From contig NZ_QOKV01000003.1 of the NCBI RefSeq assembly GCF_008365405.1, forward strand, positions 186,001 through 250,000: a stretch of 64,000 nucleotides of DNA, in the 5' to 3' direction. Both the position numbers and the translations under genes were made by a program. This stretch comes from Azospirillum brasilense (GTDB lineage Bacteria; Pseudomonadota; Alphaproteobacteria; Azospirillales; Azospirillaceae). The notes below the pieces were generated by a model. That model made no database searches and was not told the origin of the DNA. It saw only the letters and a list, made by a program, of their open reading frames with translations. Positions within the stretch are counted from its first letter, which is position 1, and each line of letters opens with the position of its first letter. Of this stretch, positions 50,831 to 60,360 are shown one piece after another.

Positions 50831-51940
50831 TCACACCCTCCGCGCTTCGAAGTCGATGCGGGGATCGACGGCCACATAGGTCACGTCGCCGACGAGGTTC
50901 ATGATGAGCCCCAGCAGCGTGAAGAAGTACAGCGTGCCGAACATCACCGGATAATCGCGGTTGATTGCCGCCTCGAAGCCCAGCAGCCCCAGCCCGTCCA
51001 GCGAGAAGATCACCTCGATCAGCAGGGCCCCGGTGAACAGGATGCCGATGAAGGCGCCGGGGAAGCCGGCGATGACGATCAGCATGGCGTTGCGGAAGAT
51101 GTGGCCGTAGAGCACCCGCCGCTCCGCCAGCCCCTTGGCGCGGGCGGTCACGACATACTGCTTGTTGATCTCCTCCAGAAAGGAGTTCTTGGTCAGCATG
51201 GTCAGCCCGGCGAAGCCGCCGATCACCATGGACAGCACCGGCAGCACCATGTGCCACATATAGTCCAGAATCTGTTGCCACCAGGGCAGGCTCGCCCAGT
51301 TGTCCGACACCAGCCCCCTCAGCGGGAACAGGTCGAAATAGCGCCCGCCGGCGAAGACGACGATCAGCAGCACGGCGAACAGGAAGCTGGGGATGGCGTA
51401 GCCGACAATGACCACGCCGGATGTCCAGACGTCGAAGGGCTGGCCGTCGCGCACCGCCTTGGCGATGCCCAGCGGGATCGACACCAGATAGACGATCAGC
51501 GTCGTCCAGATGCCCAGTGAGATCGACACCGGCATCTTCTCGATCACCAGATCGACGACGCTGCGGTCGCGGAAATAGCTCTTGCCGAAGTCGAACATCA
51601 GGTAGTTCGACATCATGTGGATGAAGCGCTCGTGCAGCGGCTTGTCGAAGCCGAACTCGCGTTCGAGCTGCTTGATGAATTCCGGGTCCAGCCCCTGGGC
51701 GCCGCGGTAGCGGCTGCCGGTGTCGCCGCCCTGGGCCTGCTGCGCCGCCGGGCCGCCGGTCTCGCCGCCGCCGGTCCCGCCGATGCGGGCGGTCGCCTCG
51801 ACGGCGGTGCCCTGGACGCGGGCGATCATCTGCTCGATGGGACCGCCGGGGGCGATCTGCACGATCAGGAAGTTGATGACCATGATCCCGAACAGGGTCG
51901 GGATGATCAGCAGCAGACGGCGGATGATGTAGGCCAGCAT
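50831..51940 (-). CDS. yejB: Peptide ABC transporter permease YejB
   Basis: A 369-aa permease. It opens [20 protein letters not shown], followed by [17 protein letters not shown] polar insert with Gly/Gln-rich sequence (about residues 45-80) is larger than in many relatives. The EAA loop is [19 protein letters not shown] near residue 270. It pairs with YejE to form the channel. The stop is about 160 bases before yejE. The ATG at 51940 matches the family start; upstream frames overlap yejA. Confidence 0.93.
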   Translation of the reverse strand: MLAYIIRRLLLIIPTLFGIMVINFLIVQIAPGGPIEQMIARVQGTAVEATARIGGTGGGETGGPAAQQAQGGDTGSRYRGAQGLDPEFIKQLEREFGFDKPLHERFIHMMSNYLMFDFGKSYFRDRSVVDLVIEKMPVSISLGIWTTLIVYLVSIPLGIAKAVRDGQPFDVWTSGVVIVGYAIPSFLFAVLLIVVFAGGRYFDLFPLRGLVSDNWASLPWWQQILDYMWHMVLPVLSMVIGGFAGLTMLTKNSFLEEINKQYVVTARAKGLAERRVLYGHIFRNAMLIVIAGFPGAFIGILFTGALLIEVIFSLDGLGLLGFEAAINRDYPVMFGTLYFFTLLGLIMNLVGDVTYVAVDPRIDFEARRV

Positions 51941-51969
51941 CGCGCGGGTTCGCCTTTCTGTTTGCCGTC

Positions 51970-53829
51970 TCAGGGCGCCGCGCGGCGGGCCGTGTTGGCG
52001 AGCTTCGCGTTCTTGTCGGGATCGACCCACCAGGTGTCGGTGAAGGCCAAGCCGTATTTGGGCGCAACCGCCGGATGGGAGAAACGGTTCCAATAGGCGA
52101 CGCGCCGCACGTCGTCGTGCCATTGCGGGATGACGTACCAGCCCCACAGCAGCACCCGGTCGAGCGCGCGGGTCGCCGTGATCAGGCTCTCGCGGTCGGG
52201 GGCCTGGATCACGCGGTCGATCAGCGCGTCGACCACCGGGTCCTTGATGCCGGCCAGATTGCGGCTGCCCGGCTGGTCGGCGCGGGCTGATTGCCAGTAG
52301 TCGCGCTGCTCGTTGCCCGGCGAGGTCGATTGCAGGATGCGCTGGATGACCATGTCGAAGTCGTAGCGGTCGATCCGGTTCTGGTACTGGGCGGTGTCCA
52401 CCACGCGGATGGCCGCCTCGATCCCGGCGCGCTCCAGGTTGCGGACGAAGGGCTGGACGATGCGGTCCATGTCCGGCTGCACCAGCAGGATCTCGAAGCG
52501 CATCGGCTCGCCGGTCTTCGCGTTCAGCAGCTTGTTGCCCTTCAGCTCCCACCCGGCCTCCTTGAGCAAGGACAGCGCCGTGCGCAGGTTCGGGCGGATG
52601 TTGCCGGACCCGTCGGTCCGCGGCGGCTCGAAGGGCTTGGTGAAGACCTCCTCCGGCACCTTGCCCCGGAACGGCTCCAGCAGCGCCAGCTCCTCCGGCG
52701 AGGGCAGGCCGGCGGAGGCCAGTTCGGAGTTGGAGAAGAAGCTCTTGGTGCGCTGGAACAGCCCGTAGGACAGGTTCGCCCGCGTCCATTCGTAGTCGAA
52801 CAGGTAATTCAGCGCCTCGCGCACCTTGCGGTCGGCGAAGGCCGGGCGGCGGCTGTTGAAGACGAAGGCCTGCATGCCCTGAGGGTCTTGGTGTTTGATC
52901 TCCTCGCGGACGATGTGGCCGTCACGCACCGCGGGCACGTCGTAGCCGGTCACCCAGTTCTTCGACGAATGCTCCACCCGGAAATCAATGGCCCCGGCCT
53001 TGAAAGCTTCGAACACCACGTCGAGGTCGCGGTAATAGTCGAAGCGGATGCGGTCGAAGTTGTAACGCCCGCGGTTGACCGGCAGGTCCTTGGCCCACCA
53101 GTCCGTCACCCGCTCGAAGACGAGCGAGCGTCCGGGCTGCACCTCAGTGATCCGGTAGGGGCCGCTGCCGACGATCGGGTCGAGCGTGGTGCTGTTGAAA
53201 TCACGCTCCTGGAAGACGTGCTTCGGCAGCACCGGCAGCTGGCCCATGATGACCGGCAGCTCGGGGTTGCCGCCGTCGCGGAAGGTGAAGGTGACCGCAC
53301 GCTCGCCCGTCTTCTCCGCCTTCACCACGTCGGCGTAGTAGGTGCGGTAGAGCGGGTGGCCCTTGTCGCGCAGCGTCTCGAAGCTCCACACCACGTCGTC
53401 GGCGGTCACCGGGGCGCCGTCGTGGAAGCGCGCCTGCGGGCGCAGCGTGAAGCGGACCCAGCTCCGGTCCTCGGCGACGGTGATCGTCTCGGCGAGCAGC
53501 CCGTAGCGGGTCAGCACCTCGTCCCCGCTCTCCACCGTCAGCGTGTCGAAGGGCAGGCTGGCCCCGGCGGCGACCGACCCGCGCAGGATGAACGGGTTCA
53601 GGCTGTCGAAGCCGCCGTAGGTCGCCAGCTTGATCTCGCCGCCCTTGGGGGCGTCGGGATTGACGTAGTCGAAATGCTGGAAGTCCGGCCCGTATTTGGG
53701 CGTTCCATGGGCCGTGACGGCGTGCCCCGCGGTTTCGCGCGGGTTGGTCTGCGCGCGGGCCGTGGCGAAGGGTTCCGCCAGATACAGGCACATGACCGCG
53801 GCCAGGATCGCTTTACCGGTCTTCCTCAT
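51970..53829 (-). CDS. yejA: YejA-type peptide-binding protein, first copy
   Basis: A 619-aa periplasmic family 5 binding protein with a signal peptide (cleavage near residue 26, ATARAQ). It shows the YejA features [20 protein letters not shown] near 55, [19 protein letters not shown] near 235, and [24 protein letters not shown] (split) near 275. It feeds YejB/YejE/YejF encoded directly downstream. The ATG at 53829 follows GAGAGGGG. A related but distinct copy lies at 54846, so one transporter may use two binding proteins with different specificities. Confidence 0.93.
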   Translation of the reverse strand: MRKTGKAILAAVMCLYLAEPFATARAQTNPRETAGHAVTAHGTPKYGPDFQHFDYVNPDAPKGGEIKLATYGGFDSLNPFILRGSVAAGASLPFDTLTVESGDEVLTRYGLLAETITVAEDRSWVRFTLRPQARFHDGAPVTADDVVWSFETLRDKGHPLYRTYYADVVKAEKTGERAVTFTFRDGGNPELPVIMGQLPVLPKHVFQERDFNSTTLDPIVGSGPYRITEVQPGRSLVFERVTDWWAKDLPVNRGRYNFDRIRFDYYRDLDVVFEAFKAGAIDFRVEHSSKNWVTGYDVPAVRDGHIVREEIKHQDPQGMQAFVFNSRRPAFADRKVREALNYLFDYEWTRANLSYGLFQRTKSFFSNSELASAGLPSPEELALLEPFRGKVPEEVFTKPFEPPRTDGSGNIRPNLRTALSLLKEAGWELKGNKLLNAKTGEPMRFEILLVQPDMDRIVQPFVRNLERAGIEAAIRVVDTAQYQNRIDRYDFDMVIQRILQSTSPGNEQRDYWQSARADQPGSRNLAGIKDPVVDALIDRVIQAPDRESLITATRALDRVLLWGWYVIPQWHDDVRRVAYWNRFSHPAVAPKYGLAFTDTWWVDPDKNAKLANTARRAAP

Positions 53830-53872
53830 GCCCCTCTCGGTCCTTATTGTTTCCGGTAAGGTAGGGGTCCGT

Positions 53873-54832
53873 CTATGGCACATTCAAGGCGGAGACGGGT
53901 ATGGCGGCGTCCAAGCTCGCGGCGGGCTGGGAAACCGGTGCGGCGATTTGCGCCTGAAGCGCCGCGGCAAGCGCGTCCACGACCCGTGTCAGCGTGTCCA
54001 GCTCCTCCAGGAAACGGGCGAACAGGGCAGGGGTCAGCCGCTCGTCGAGGGCCGCGATCCCTTCGAACAGGTCGCGCCCGGTGTCGATCGCCAGGATGAA
54101 GCGCTGCCCGTCGGTGGCCAACCGGACCTCGCGGGCGCCGGCCAGGGTGGCGAGCCGCGCGGCCAGGGTCCGCAACTCCGCCGGGAACCGGCGTTCGGCC
54201 TCCGCCGCCTCTCCCTGAAGCGGGGTCAGCACCGGCTCGGCGCCACGGGCGCCAAGAGTGAGCGTGCAGGACAGCGGCGGCACCCCCGGCTGCGGCAGGT
54301 TGATGCAGAGAAGCCAGCCGCGGAAAATCCAAATGTTTCCCTGCAGGAACCCAGCGGATTTATGAAGTTCGACTTTGTTGAACCAGAAGGGCAGGTCCCG
54401 GCGCACGCCGGAAATGCCGTCTTCGACCTTGGCGTCGCGCGGCTTCAGGTCGTTGAAAAGTCGACGCACCTGGCGCTGACCAAGACAGCCGCCGGGCGCA
54501 TAGGTGAGATCGGCGTGGCCGCAGGCCGCCAGCACGAGCGAAATGGAGATACGCTTGCGGCGGCGACGGAACAGGATGAACGGGACGGTGATGACGGCCA
54601 GGGCGACGGCGCCATGGAACCTCCAGCTCCAGTAACTGCCTGTCATCAGGAAGGGCAGCTTCATCAGGACAAGCACTGTCCAGCCGATCAGGGCGACGCA
54701 GACCATAAGGACGATAGCGGCGCGCATTCCGGTTCGCTGACGCTTCAGCCGTTGCAGCAGGGGTCGGATTTGCCGGTCGAAGAGGCCTTGTGGATCGGGC
54801 GCCTGTGAAGGGGCGGGTGTCTCTGGGGTCAT
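53873..54832 (-). CDS. Membrane protein with DUF3137-like domain
   Basis: A 319-aa protein with two membrane helices near residues 38-58 and 68-88, a basic RRRRKR stop-transfer, and a soluble C-terminal part. The soluble part contains a two-cysteine stretch (ACGHADLTYAPGGCLGQRQ) and segments such as DGISGVRRDLPFWFNKVEL that resemble DUF3137 proteins. The family call is tentative. It is wedged between the two yejA copies on the same strand: its start is 13 bases beyond the stop codon of the upstream copy, and its stop lies 43 bases before the start of the downstream copy. It is therefore probably part of the operon. Confidence 0.6.
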   Translation of the reverse strand: MTPETPAPSQAPDPQGLFDRQIRPLLQRLKRQRTGMRAAIVLMVCVALIGWTVLVLMKLPFLMTGSYWSWRFHGAVALAVITVPFILFRRRRKRISISLVLAACGHADLTYAPGGCLGQRQVRRLFNDLKPRDAKVEDGISGVRRDLPFWFNKVELHKSAGFLQGNIWIFRGWLLCINLPQPGVPPLSCTLTLGARGAEPVLTPLQGEAAEAERRFPAELRTLAARLATLAGAREVRLATDGQRFILAIDTGRDLFEGIAALDERLTPALFARFLEELDTLTRVVDALAAALQAQIAAPVSQPAASLDAAIPVSALNVP

Positions 54833-54845
54833 TGGACGGCGGCCC

Positions 54846-56711
54846 TCAGCCTTCCTTGCCCGGCTTCACCCACCACGCCTCGGGGAAGCCGCTGTTGCGG
54901 AAGCCCAGATCGTATTTCGGCGTCTTCTCCGGGAAGCCGAGCGTCGTCCGGTGGGCGATCCAGTTGTCCGGGTTGTACCAGTGCGGCACCATGTAGAAGC
55001 CCCACAGCAGCACGCGGTCGAGCGCGCGCGTCGCCGCCTGGACCGACGCCAGATCCTTCGCCGCCAGCGCCTTTTCGATCATCGCGTCGGCCGCCGGTTC
55101 CTTGATGCCGGCGTAGTTGGCCGATCCCCGGACGTCCGCGGCGGCGGAGCCGAAATAGCTGCGCAGCTCGGTCCCCGGCGGGGTGAAGAAGTTGAAGTTC
55201 GCCACCACCACGTCGAAGTCGAACTCGTCGGTGCGCGCCTGGAACTGGGCGGTGTCGACCACCCGCAGGACCGCGTCGATGCCCGCCTTGCGCAGCGCCT
55301 CCACATAGGGCTGGATCACCCGGGTCAGCGCGCCGGTGCCGTCGAGGAACTCGATGCTCAGCACCTCGCCGGTCTTGGCGCTGGTCATCCGGCCGTTCTT
55401 CAGCTCCCACCCGGCCTCGCGGAACAGGCGCATGGCCTCGCGCAGGTTGTTGCGGGTGTTGCCGCTGCCGTCGGTCTTCGGTGGCTCGAAGGGGGTGGTG
55501 AAGACGCGCTCCGGCAATTGGGCGCGGAAGGGCTCCAGCAGGGCCAGCTCCTCCGGCGTCGGCGGCCCCTTGGCGCCGAAGTCGGAGTTGGGGAAGTTCG
55601 AGGTGGTGCGGAGATACTGGCCGTACAGGATGTTCTTCTGAATCCATTCGAAGTCGAACAGATAACCCAGCGCCTCGCGCACCCGCGGATCGGCGAACTT
55701 GGCGCGGCGGGTGTTCAGGCGGAAGCCCTGGGCGCCCAGCGGCAGATCGCTCTTCACCTCGACGCGGTTCACCCGGCCGTCCTTGGCGGCGGGGAAGTCG
55801 TAGCCGGTGGTCCAGCGCTGCGCCCGGTGCTCGGTGCGGAAGTCGTAGGCGCCGGCCTTGAAGGCCTCGAACATCACGTCGTCGTCGCGGTAGTAATCGA
55901 CCTTCACTGTGTCGAAGTTGTAGAAGCCGCGCGCCGTGGGCAGGTCGCGGCCCCACCAGTCGGCCACCCGCTCGTAGGTGATGGAGCGGCCGGGATCGAC
56001 GGTCCTGATGCGGTAGGGGCCGCTGCCCAGGACCGGCTCCAGCGTCGTCTTGGCGATGTCACGTCCGTTGGCGGTCCACCAATGCTCGGGCTGGGGGGCG
56101 ATGCTGGTGGCGAAGTCGATGATCGGCTTCATCTCCCCGGTGGTTTTCAGGGTGATCTTCAGCTGATGCTCGTCCACCGCCTCCACCGCGGCGACGCGGT
56201 CGAGGAAGGATTTCAGGAAGGGGTTGCCGTGCGCCTGGATCGAGTCCCAGGCGAAGACCACGTCGCCGGCGGTCACCGGCACGCCATCGTGCCAGCGCGC
56301 CTCCTTGCGCAGATGGAAGATGGCCCAGCTCTTGTCCTCGGGCAGTTCCACGCTTTCCGCCAGCGATCCATAGGCCGCGTCCATCTCCCAGCCGGAGCCG
56401 ACCATCAGCGAGTCGGCGATCAGCCCCAGCGTGCGCGGGGTGACGCCGCGCAGGATGATCGGGTTCAGGCTGTCGAAGCTGCCCTGCGCGGCCAGGGTGA
56501 TCTGTCCGCCCTTGGGGGCTTCCGGGTTGGCGTGCGGGAAGTGGGTGAAGCCCGGCTTGAATTCCGGCTCGCCGAACTGCTTCAGGGCGGGGACGGTGAC
56601 CGTTTCCGCTTGGACCCCATTCGCCTGGATTGGCGCCGTCAGCGCAAGGAGAGCCAAGACAGCGGTCGTCCGGGCGGCAGCGAGAACTCGGCGCATCGTC
56701 GGTCCTGACAT
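54846..56711 (-). CDS. yejA: YejA-type peptide-binding protein, second copy
   Basis: A 621-aa paralogue of the protein at 51970 with the same layout: a signal peptide (to about residue 36), HANPEAPKGGQITLAAQGSF near 60, GSGPYRIRTVDPGRSITYE near 215, and a C-terminal FPEAWWVKPGKEG. It is the first gene of the operon yejA2 - DUF3137-like - yejA1 - yejB - yejE - yejF. An ATG five codons downstream (56696) is an alternative start with AGGA upstream. The divergence between the copies suggests different ligands; the ligands are unknown. Confidence 0.92.
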   Translation of the reverse strand: MSGPTMRRVLAAARTTAVLALLALTAPIQANGVQAETVTVPALKQFGEPEFKPGFTHFPHANPEAPKGGQITLAAQGSFDSLNPIILRGVTPRTLGLIADSLMVGSGWEMDAAYGSLAESVELPEDKSWAIFHLRKEARWHDGVPVTAGDVVFAWDSIQAHGNPFLKSFLDRVAAVEAVDEHQLKITLKTTGEMKPIIDFATSIAPQPEHWWTANGRDIAKTTLEPVLGSGPYRIRTVDPGRSITYERVADWWGRDLPTARGFYNFDTVKVDYYRDDDVMFEAFKAGAYDFRTEHRAQRWTTGYDFPAAKDGRVNRVEVKSDLPLGAQGFRLNTRRAKFADPRVREALGYLFDFEWIQKNILYGQYLRTTSNFPNSDFGAKGPPTPEELALLEPFRAQLPERVFTTPFEPPKTDGSGNTRNNLREAMRLFREAGWELKNGRMTSAKTGEVLSIEFLDGTGALTRVIQPYVEALRKAGIDAVLRVVDTAQFQARTDEFDFDVVVANFNFFTPPGTELRSYFGSAAADVRGSANYAGIKEPAADAMIEKALAAKDLASVQAATRALDRVLLWGFYMVPHWYNPDNWIAHRTTLGFPEKTPKYDLGFRNSGFPEAWWVKPGKEG

Positions 56712-56869
56712 GGTTTGCCTGTGATTGGGCGGATCAGCCTTAGCATGTACGCGCCTTGCGGCGCGTCAAGTCCGCGTACGCAACGGTATCTTACGCCCGT
56801 CCGCTGGCGCCGGCCCGTCCGGGGGCGCAAAAAAGGCAGGAATGTGGCGACGCCCGACGAGGTGGTGAC

Positions 56870-57610
56870 ATGTCGATGTTCCGGCGCACGAGCGCGGAGT
56901 TTCTCGGCACCTTCTGGCTGGTGTTCGGCGGCTGCGGCAGCGCCGTGCTTTCCGCCGCCTTTCCGGAGGTCGGAATCGGGCTGACCGGCGTCTCCCTGGC
57001 CTTCGGCCTGACGGTGCTGACCATGGCCTATTCGGTCGGCCACATCTCCGGCTGCCACCTGAACCCGGCGGTGACCGTGGGGCTGTGGGCCGGCGGGCGC
57101 TTCCCGGCCAAGGACATCCTGCCCTACGTCATCGCGCAGGTGGTCGGCGCCTTCCTGGCGGCGCTGGTGCTGTACGTCATCGCCACCGGCAAGGCCGACT
57201 GGTCACTGGCCGCCAAGGGGCTGGCCGCCAACGGGTACGGGGAGCATTCGCCGGGCGCGTACAACCTAACCTCCGGCCTGCTGATCGAGGTGGTGCTGAC
57301 CTTCATGTTCCTGATCGTCATCCTGGGCTCCACCGACCGGCGGGCGCCCGCGGGCTTCGCGCCTCTGGCCATCGGGCTGGCGCTGACGCTGATCCACCTC
57401 ATCAGCATCCCGGTCACCAACACTTCGGTGAACCCGGCGCGCAGCACGGGGCCGGCGCTGGTCGTCGGCGGCTGGGCGCTGCAGCAGCTCTGGGCCTTCT
57501 GGGTGGCGCCACTGGTGGGTGGGCTGCTCGGCGGGTTGGCTTACCGCGCGCTGGCCGAGGAGATGCCGCCGAAACCGGCCATCACCGGCGAGGCCCGGCC
57601 TTCCACCTGA
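56870..57610 (+). CDS. aqpZ: Aquaporin Z
   Basis: A 246-aa inner-membrane channel with six helices and both pore loops: [13 protein letters not shown] near residue 62 and [15 protein letters not shown] near 185. The selectivity-filter arginine is present in the second NPAR, and the histidine in [10 protein letters not shown] near 175 marks a water-specific aquaporin rather than a glycerol facilitator. The ATG at 56870 follows ACGAGGTGGTGAC. A strong terminator at 57667-57699 ends the transcript. It is divergent from the second yejA copy. Confidence 0.96.
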   Translation: MSMFRRTSAEFLGTFWLVFGGCGSAVLSAAFPEVGIGLTGVSLAFGLTVLTMAYSVGHISGCHLNPAVTVGLWAGGRFPAKDILPYVIAQVVGAFLAALVLYVIATGKADWSLAAKGLAANGYGEHSPGAYNLTSGLLIEVVLTFMFLIVILGSTDRRAPAGFAPLAIGLALTLIHLISIPVTNTSVNPARSTGPALVVGGWALQQLWAFWVAPLVGGLLGGLAYRALAEEMPPKPAITGEARPST

Positions 57611-57666
57611 GCCTTTGCCACCTGAGTCCTTTCTGACCCTTTCCCTTCGGGTCCCTCCCGACTCAG

Positions 57667-57699
57667 CGGACCGTGCCCCTCCGGCGCGGTCCGTTTTTT
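57667..57699 (+). terminator. Strong intrinsic terminator of aqpZ
   Basis: CGGACCG and CGGTCCG (7 bp) close a 13-base loop and are followed directly by six T. Confidence 0.9.
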
Positions 57700-57814
57700 A
57701 TGGGAATGTTCGCCCCCACCCGGCCCCACCCGGCGGAAGTCACGGCCTTGTCGCGGGAACTTCGCGGGCGTCAACGGTTATTCAGGGCATCCGTTGACGC
57801 ACTGGGAGTAGATC

Positions 57815-57928
57815 ATGCGGCAGTTCGACCCCGATTCCAACCCGATGACCGACGAGGATTACGGCATCGTCCTCGGTCTGTTCATCGGCATCTACCTGGG
57901 GCTGCTGGCCGTCTCTCTGCTGCCCTGA
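57815..57928 (+). CDS. 37-aa membrane micro-protein
   Basis: ATG at 57815 with GGGAG seven bases upstream and TGA at 57926. The first 17 residues are polar and acidic (DPDSNPMTDEDY), the rest one hydrophobic helix with small residues (GIVLGLFIGIYLGLLAVSLL). This suggests a single-pass membrane peptide with an acidic tail. Its 3' end overlaps the end of the convergent 175-aa gene by 37 bases. I recognise no family. The strong terminator upstream means it needs its own promoter, perhaps within 57700-57800. Confidence 0.55.
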   Translation: MRQFDPDSNPMTDEDYGIVLGLFIGIYLGLLAVSLLP

Positions 57929-58419
57929 CCGGCGCGGGCCTTCTTCCAGTGGTCGGCCATGCGCTCCATGAGCTGACGGTAACGGCGGTCGGACCGCATC
58001 ATCCGGCGCACCGCCTTGCCGTTGCGCGGGTCGGCGAGCATCCATTCCTCGGCGGCCATCTGGTGCTCCGGGTGGATGGACAGCATGTAGATCGCCGCCT
58101 GCTCCGGCTGCGTCACGGCCTCCTCCTTCAACCCCTCCAGGATCGCCCCGACATAGAGCGGCAGGACGTTGCGGAAGTCCTCCGGTCCGGTGCCGTCCTG
58201 GCTGGAGGCGTCGTCCCCGGCGCCCATCAGGGCGCGGCGCTCCTCCGCCGGCAGGGCGAAGAAGGCGTCCAGCCCCAGCAGCAGGTCGCAGACCGTCTTT
58301 TTGCGGACCATCCAGTTCGCCCCGCCCGACACCCGGCCGGCCAGCGACTGCAGGAAGGGGCGCAGCTTCTCCGGCGAGGTCTCGAAGACGGAGCGGGCGG
58401 GCGTGGCGATGGTTGCCAT
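57892..58419 (-). CDS. Conserved hypothetical protein, 175 aa
   Basis: I recognise no family. The protein is soluble and mostly helical: LRPFLQSLAGRVSGGANWM, a short acidic linker (GDDASSQDGTG), then NVLPLYVGAILEGLKEEAV and a basic C-terminal half (KAVRRMMRSDRRYRQLMERM). The GAN-WMVRKKTVCDLLLGLDAFF segment is well ordered. The ATG at 58419 is the only good start. It precedes nothing on its strand within the window except, far away, the yej operon. It lies directly downstream of hisN with an 18-base gap and is probably co-transcribed. Confidence 0.7.
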   Translation of the reverse strand: MATIATPARSVFETSPEKLRPFLQSLAGRVSGGANWMVRKKTVCDLLLGLDAFFALPAEERRALMGAGDDASSQDGTGPEDFRNVLPLYVGAILEGLKEEAVTQPEQAAIYMLSIHPEHQMAAEEWMLADPRNGKAVRRMMRSDRRYRQLMERMADHWKKARAGQGSRETASSPR

Positions 58420-58437
58420 GGGCGTGGTCCTCCTGTC

Positions 58438-59220
58438 TCAGCCAGCCAGAGCGGCCAGCGTCTCGCGGTGGGTGCGGGCGTCGCCCGCGGCGACCACGCG
58501 CCCGCTGGAGGTGGCGTCGAGCGGCCGGCCGTCCCAATCGGTCATCAGCCCGCCGGCCCCGGTCACCACGGGCACCAGCGCCGCGAAGTCGTAGAGCTTC
58601 AGCCCCGATTCGACGACGAGGTCGTAATAGCCCGCCGCCAGCAAGCCGTAGCTGTAGCAGTCGCCGCCATAGACCGACACCTTGGCCGCCCCGGCCACCC
58701 GGCGGAAAGCGTCCTGGTCCGCGCCGGGGAACAGGTCAGGCGAGGTGGTCCCCAGGGTCGCCGCGGCCAGCCCTCCGGCGCAGGCGCGCACGCGGGCCGG
58801 CTGGCCGTTGAACAGGGTGGGCCGCCCCTCGACGCCCAGCCAGCGGTCCCGGACGATGGGCTGGTCGATGACGCCGAGCACCGGGCGCCCGCGGTGCAGC
58901 AGGGCGATCAGCGTGCCGAAGATCGGGCGGCCGGTGATGAAGGACTTGGTGCCGTCGATGGGGTCGATCACCCACACCCATTCGGCGTCCAGGTTCTTCG
59001 TCCCGAACTCCTCGCCATAAATGCCGTCGTCGGGGCGCTCGGCCTCGATGATGGCGCGGATGGTCCGCTCCGCCTCGCGGTCGGCGATGGTGACGGGTGA
59101 GGCGTCGGCCTTGTCGTCCACCGCCACCGGCGTGCGGAAATACTGGCGGATGACCGGGCCGGAGGCGTCGGCCAGACGCTCCGCCAGGGTCACCAGGGGG
59201 GTGGGGCAGGGTTCGGTCAT
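58438..59220 (-). CDS. hisN: Histidinol-phosphatase (inositol monophosphatase family)
   Basis: A 260-aa Mg-dependent phosphatase. The metal motif WVIDPIDGTKSFITGRPIFG near residue 83 and the second motif YDFAALVPVVTGAGG near 215 (usually WDxAAxxPIVxEAGG) are present, together with the glutamate pair in GEEFG near 67. HisN-type enzymes remove phosphate from histidinol phosphate in histidine synthesis, but the fold also covers inositol and 3'-phosphoadenosine phosphatases, so the exact substrate is inferred. The ATG at 59220 fits the family. It is divergent from nudC. Confidence 0.85.
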   Translation of the reverse strand: MTEPCPTPLVTLAERLADASGPVIRQYFRTPVAVDDKADASPVTIADREAERTIRAIIEAERPDDGIYGEEFGTKNLDAEWVWVIDPIDGTKSFITGRPIFGTLIALLHRGRPVLGVIDQPIVRDRWLGVEGRPTLFNGQPARVRACAGGLAAATLGTTSPDLFPGADQDAFRRVAGAAKVSVYGGDCYSYGLLAAGYYDLVVESGLKLYDFAALVPVVTGAGGLMTDWDGRPLDATSSGRVVAAGDARTHRETLAALAG

Positions 59221-59362
59221 GGTCGCTCCGCCGGATCGCGCGTGGTGGGAAGGAGAGCGGCATCCTAGTCGGCTGCTCTCCCGGCGCAAACCATCAATGC
59301 GGGGGGAGGGTTGCGCGGGACGCCGCTTCCCCGCTTCGCGGGCTTGTGGCAGCCTCTTCGCC

Positions 59363-60304
59363 ATGCACGACCGCTCCTCCCCACCCGACCGCCCGAACGC
59401 CCGCCCGAACGCCTATGCCGGCATTCCGCTCGACCGCGCCGCCGTGCGCCGCAAGGACAAGGACTGGCTGAAAGACGCCTGGGCCTCGCCGCAGGCGCGC
59501 CTGCTGCCCGTGGCGAAATCGCGCAACTTCGTGACCGGCGATACCGACTCGGCTCGCGCGGTCGCCGTCGCCTGCGGTGGTGACTGGGGGGTGGAGCCGG
59601 TTTTCCTCGGCCTGCTGGACGGCGTGCCGCACTTCACCGTGGACCTGACCGGCCTGGAAGCGCCGGAGGAGCATCCGGCCCTGGCCGGGCTCGGCCGTTT
59701 CGAGGACCTGCGCGCCGTCGGCCCGGTGATGGAGGCGACGGAGGCCGGGCTGTGCGCCTACGCCCGCGGCATCACCTGGTGGAACGCCCGGCACCGCTTC
59801 TGCGGCGTCTGCGGCTCGGTCGCGGCGGGTGCCGAGGGCGGGCATGTGCGCGTCTGCACCAACCCGGACTGCGCCACCCACCATTTCCCGCGCACCGACC
59901 CGGCGGTGATCATGCTCGTCCATGACGGGGCCGGGCGCGTGGTGCTGGGCCGCAACTCCCGCTTCCCGCCGGGCATGCATTCGGTGCTGGCCGGCTTCGT
60001 CGAGCCGGGCGAAAGCCTGGAGGACAGCGTGCGGCGCGAGGTGCTGGAGGAGGTGGGGCTGGAGGTCACCGACATCCGCTACCACTCGTCCCAGCCCTGG
60101 CCCTTCCCGTCCTCGCTGATGCTGGGCTTCAGCGCGCGGGCGGTGACGCTGGACATCCAGACGGACCTGGAGGAGCTGGAGACGGCCCACTGGTTCGACC
60201 GCGAGTTTCTGCGGACCTTCACTCCCAGCGAGGAGTTCCGCCTCGCCCGCCCCGACAGCATCGCCCGCCGCCTGATCGACGAGTGGATCGCCGAGGGGGA
60301 GTGA
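59363..60304 (+). CDS. nudC: NAD(+) diphosphatase
   Basis: A 313-aa Nudix enzyme with a complete zinc ribbon (CGVCG near residue 142 and CTNPDC near 158), the Nudix box GFVEPGESLEDSVRREVLEE near 213, and the diagnostic SQPWPFPSSLMLGF motif of NADH pyrophosphatases near 247. It cleaves NADH or NAD(+) and can remove NAD caps from RNA. The N-terminal domain is variable and proline-rich for the first 20 residues. The ATG at 59363 is used. It converges with pheA across a short repeat-derived spacer. Confidence 0.94.
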   Translation: MHDRSSPPDRPNARPNAYAGIPLDRAAVRRKDKDWLKDAWASPQARLLPVAKSRNFVTGDTDSARAVAVACGGDWGVEPVFLGLLDGVPHFTVDLTGLEAPEEHPALAGLGRFEDLRAVGPVMEATEAGLCAYARGITWWNARHRFCGVCGSVAAGAEGGHVRVCTNPDCATHHFPRTDPAVIMLVHDGAGRVVLGRNSRFPPGMHSVLAGFVEPGESLEDSVRREVLEEVGLEVTDIRYHSSQPWPFPSSLMLGFSARAVTLDIQTDLEELETAHWFDREFLRTFTPSEEFRLARPDSIARRLIDEWIAEGE

Positions 60305-60312
60305 GGGAACAC

Positions 60313-60342
60313 GCGGCGAAGCCGTGGGAAGGGTGGGGGCAG
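60313..60342. repeat. Short repeat between nudC and pheA
   Basis: Twenty-nine bases (GCGGCGAAGCCGTGGGAAGG and on) are identical to the tail of the repeat at 24678-24706. This is a partial member of the palindromic family. Confidence 0.75.
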
Positions 60343-60360
60343 GCGCGGCCCGCCCCTTCC

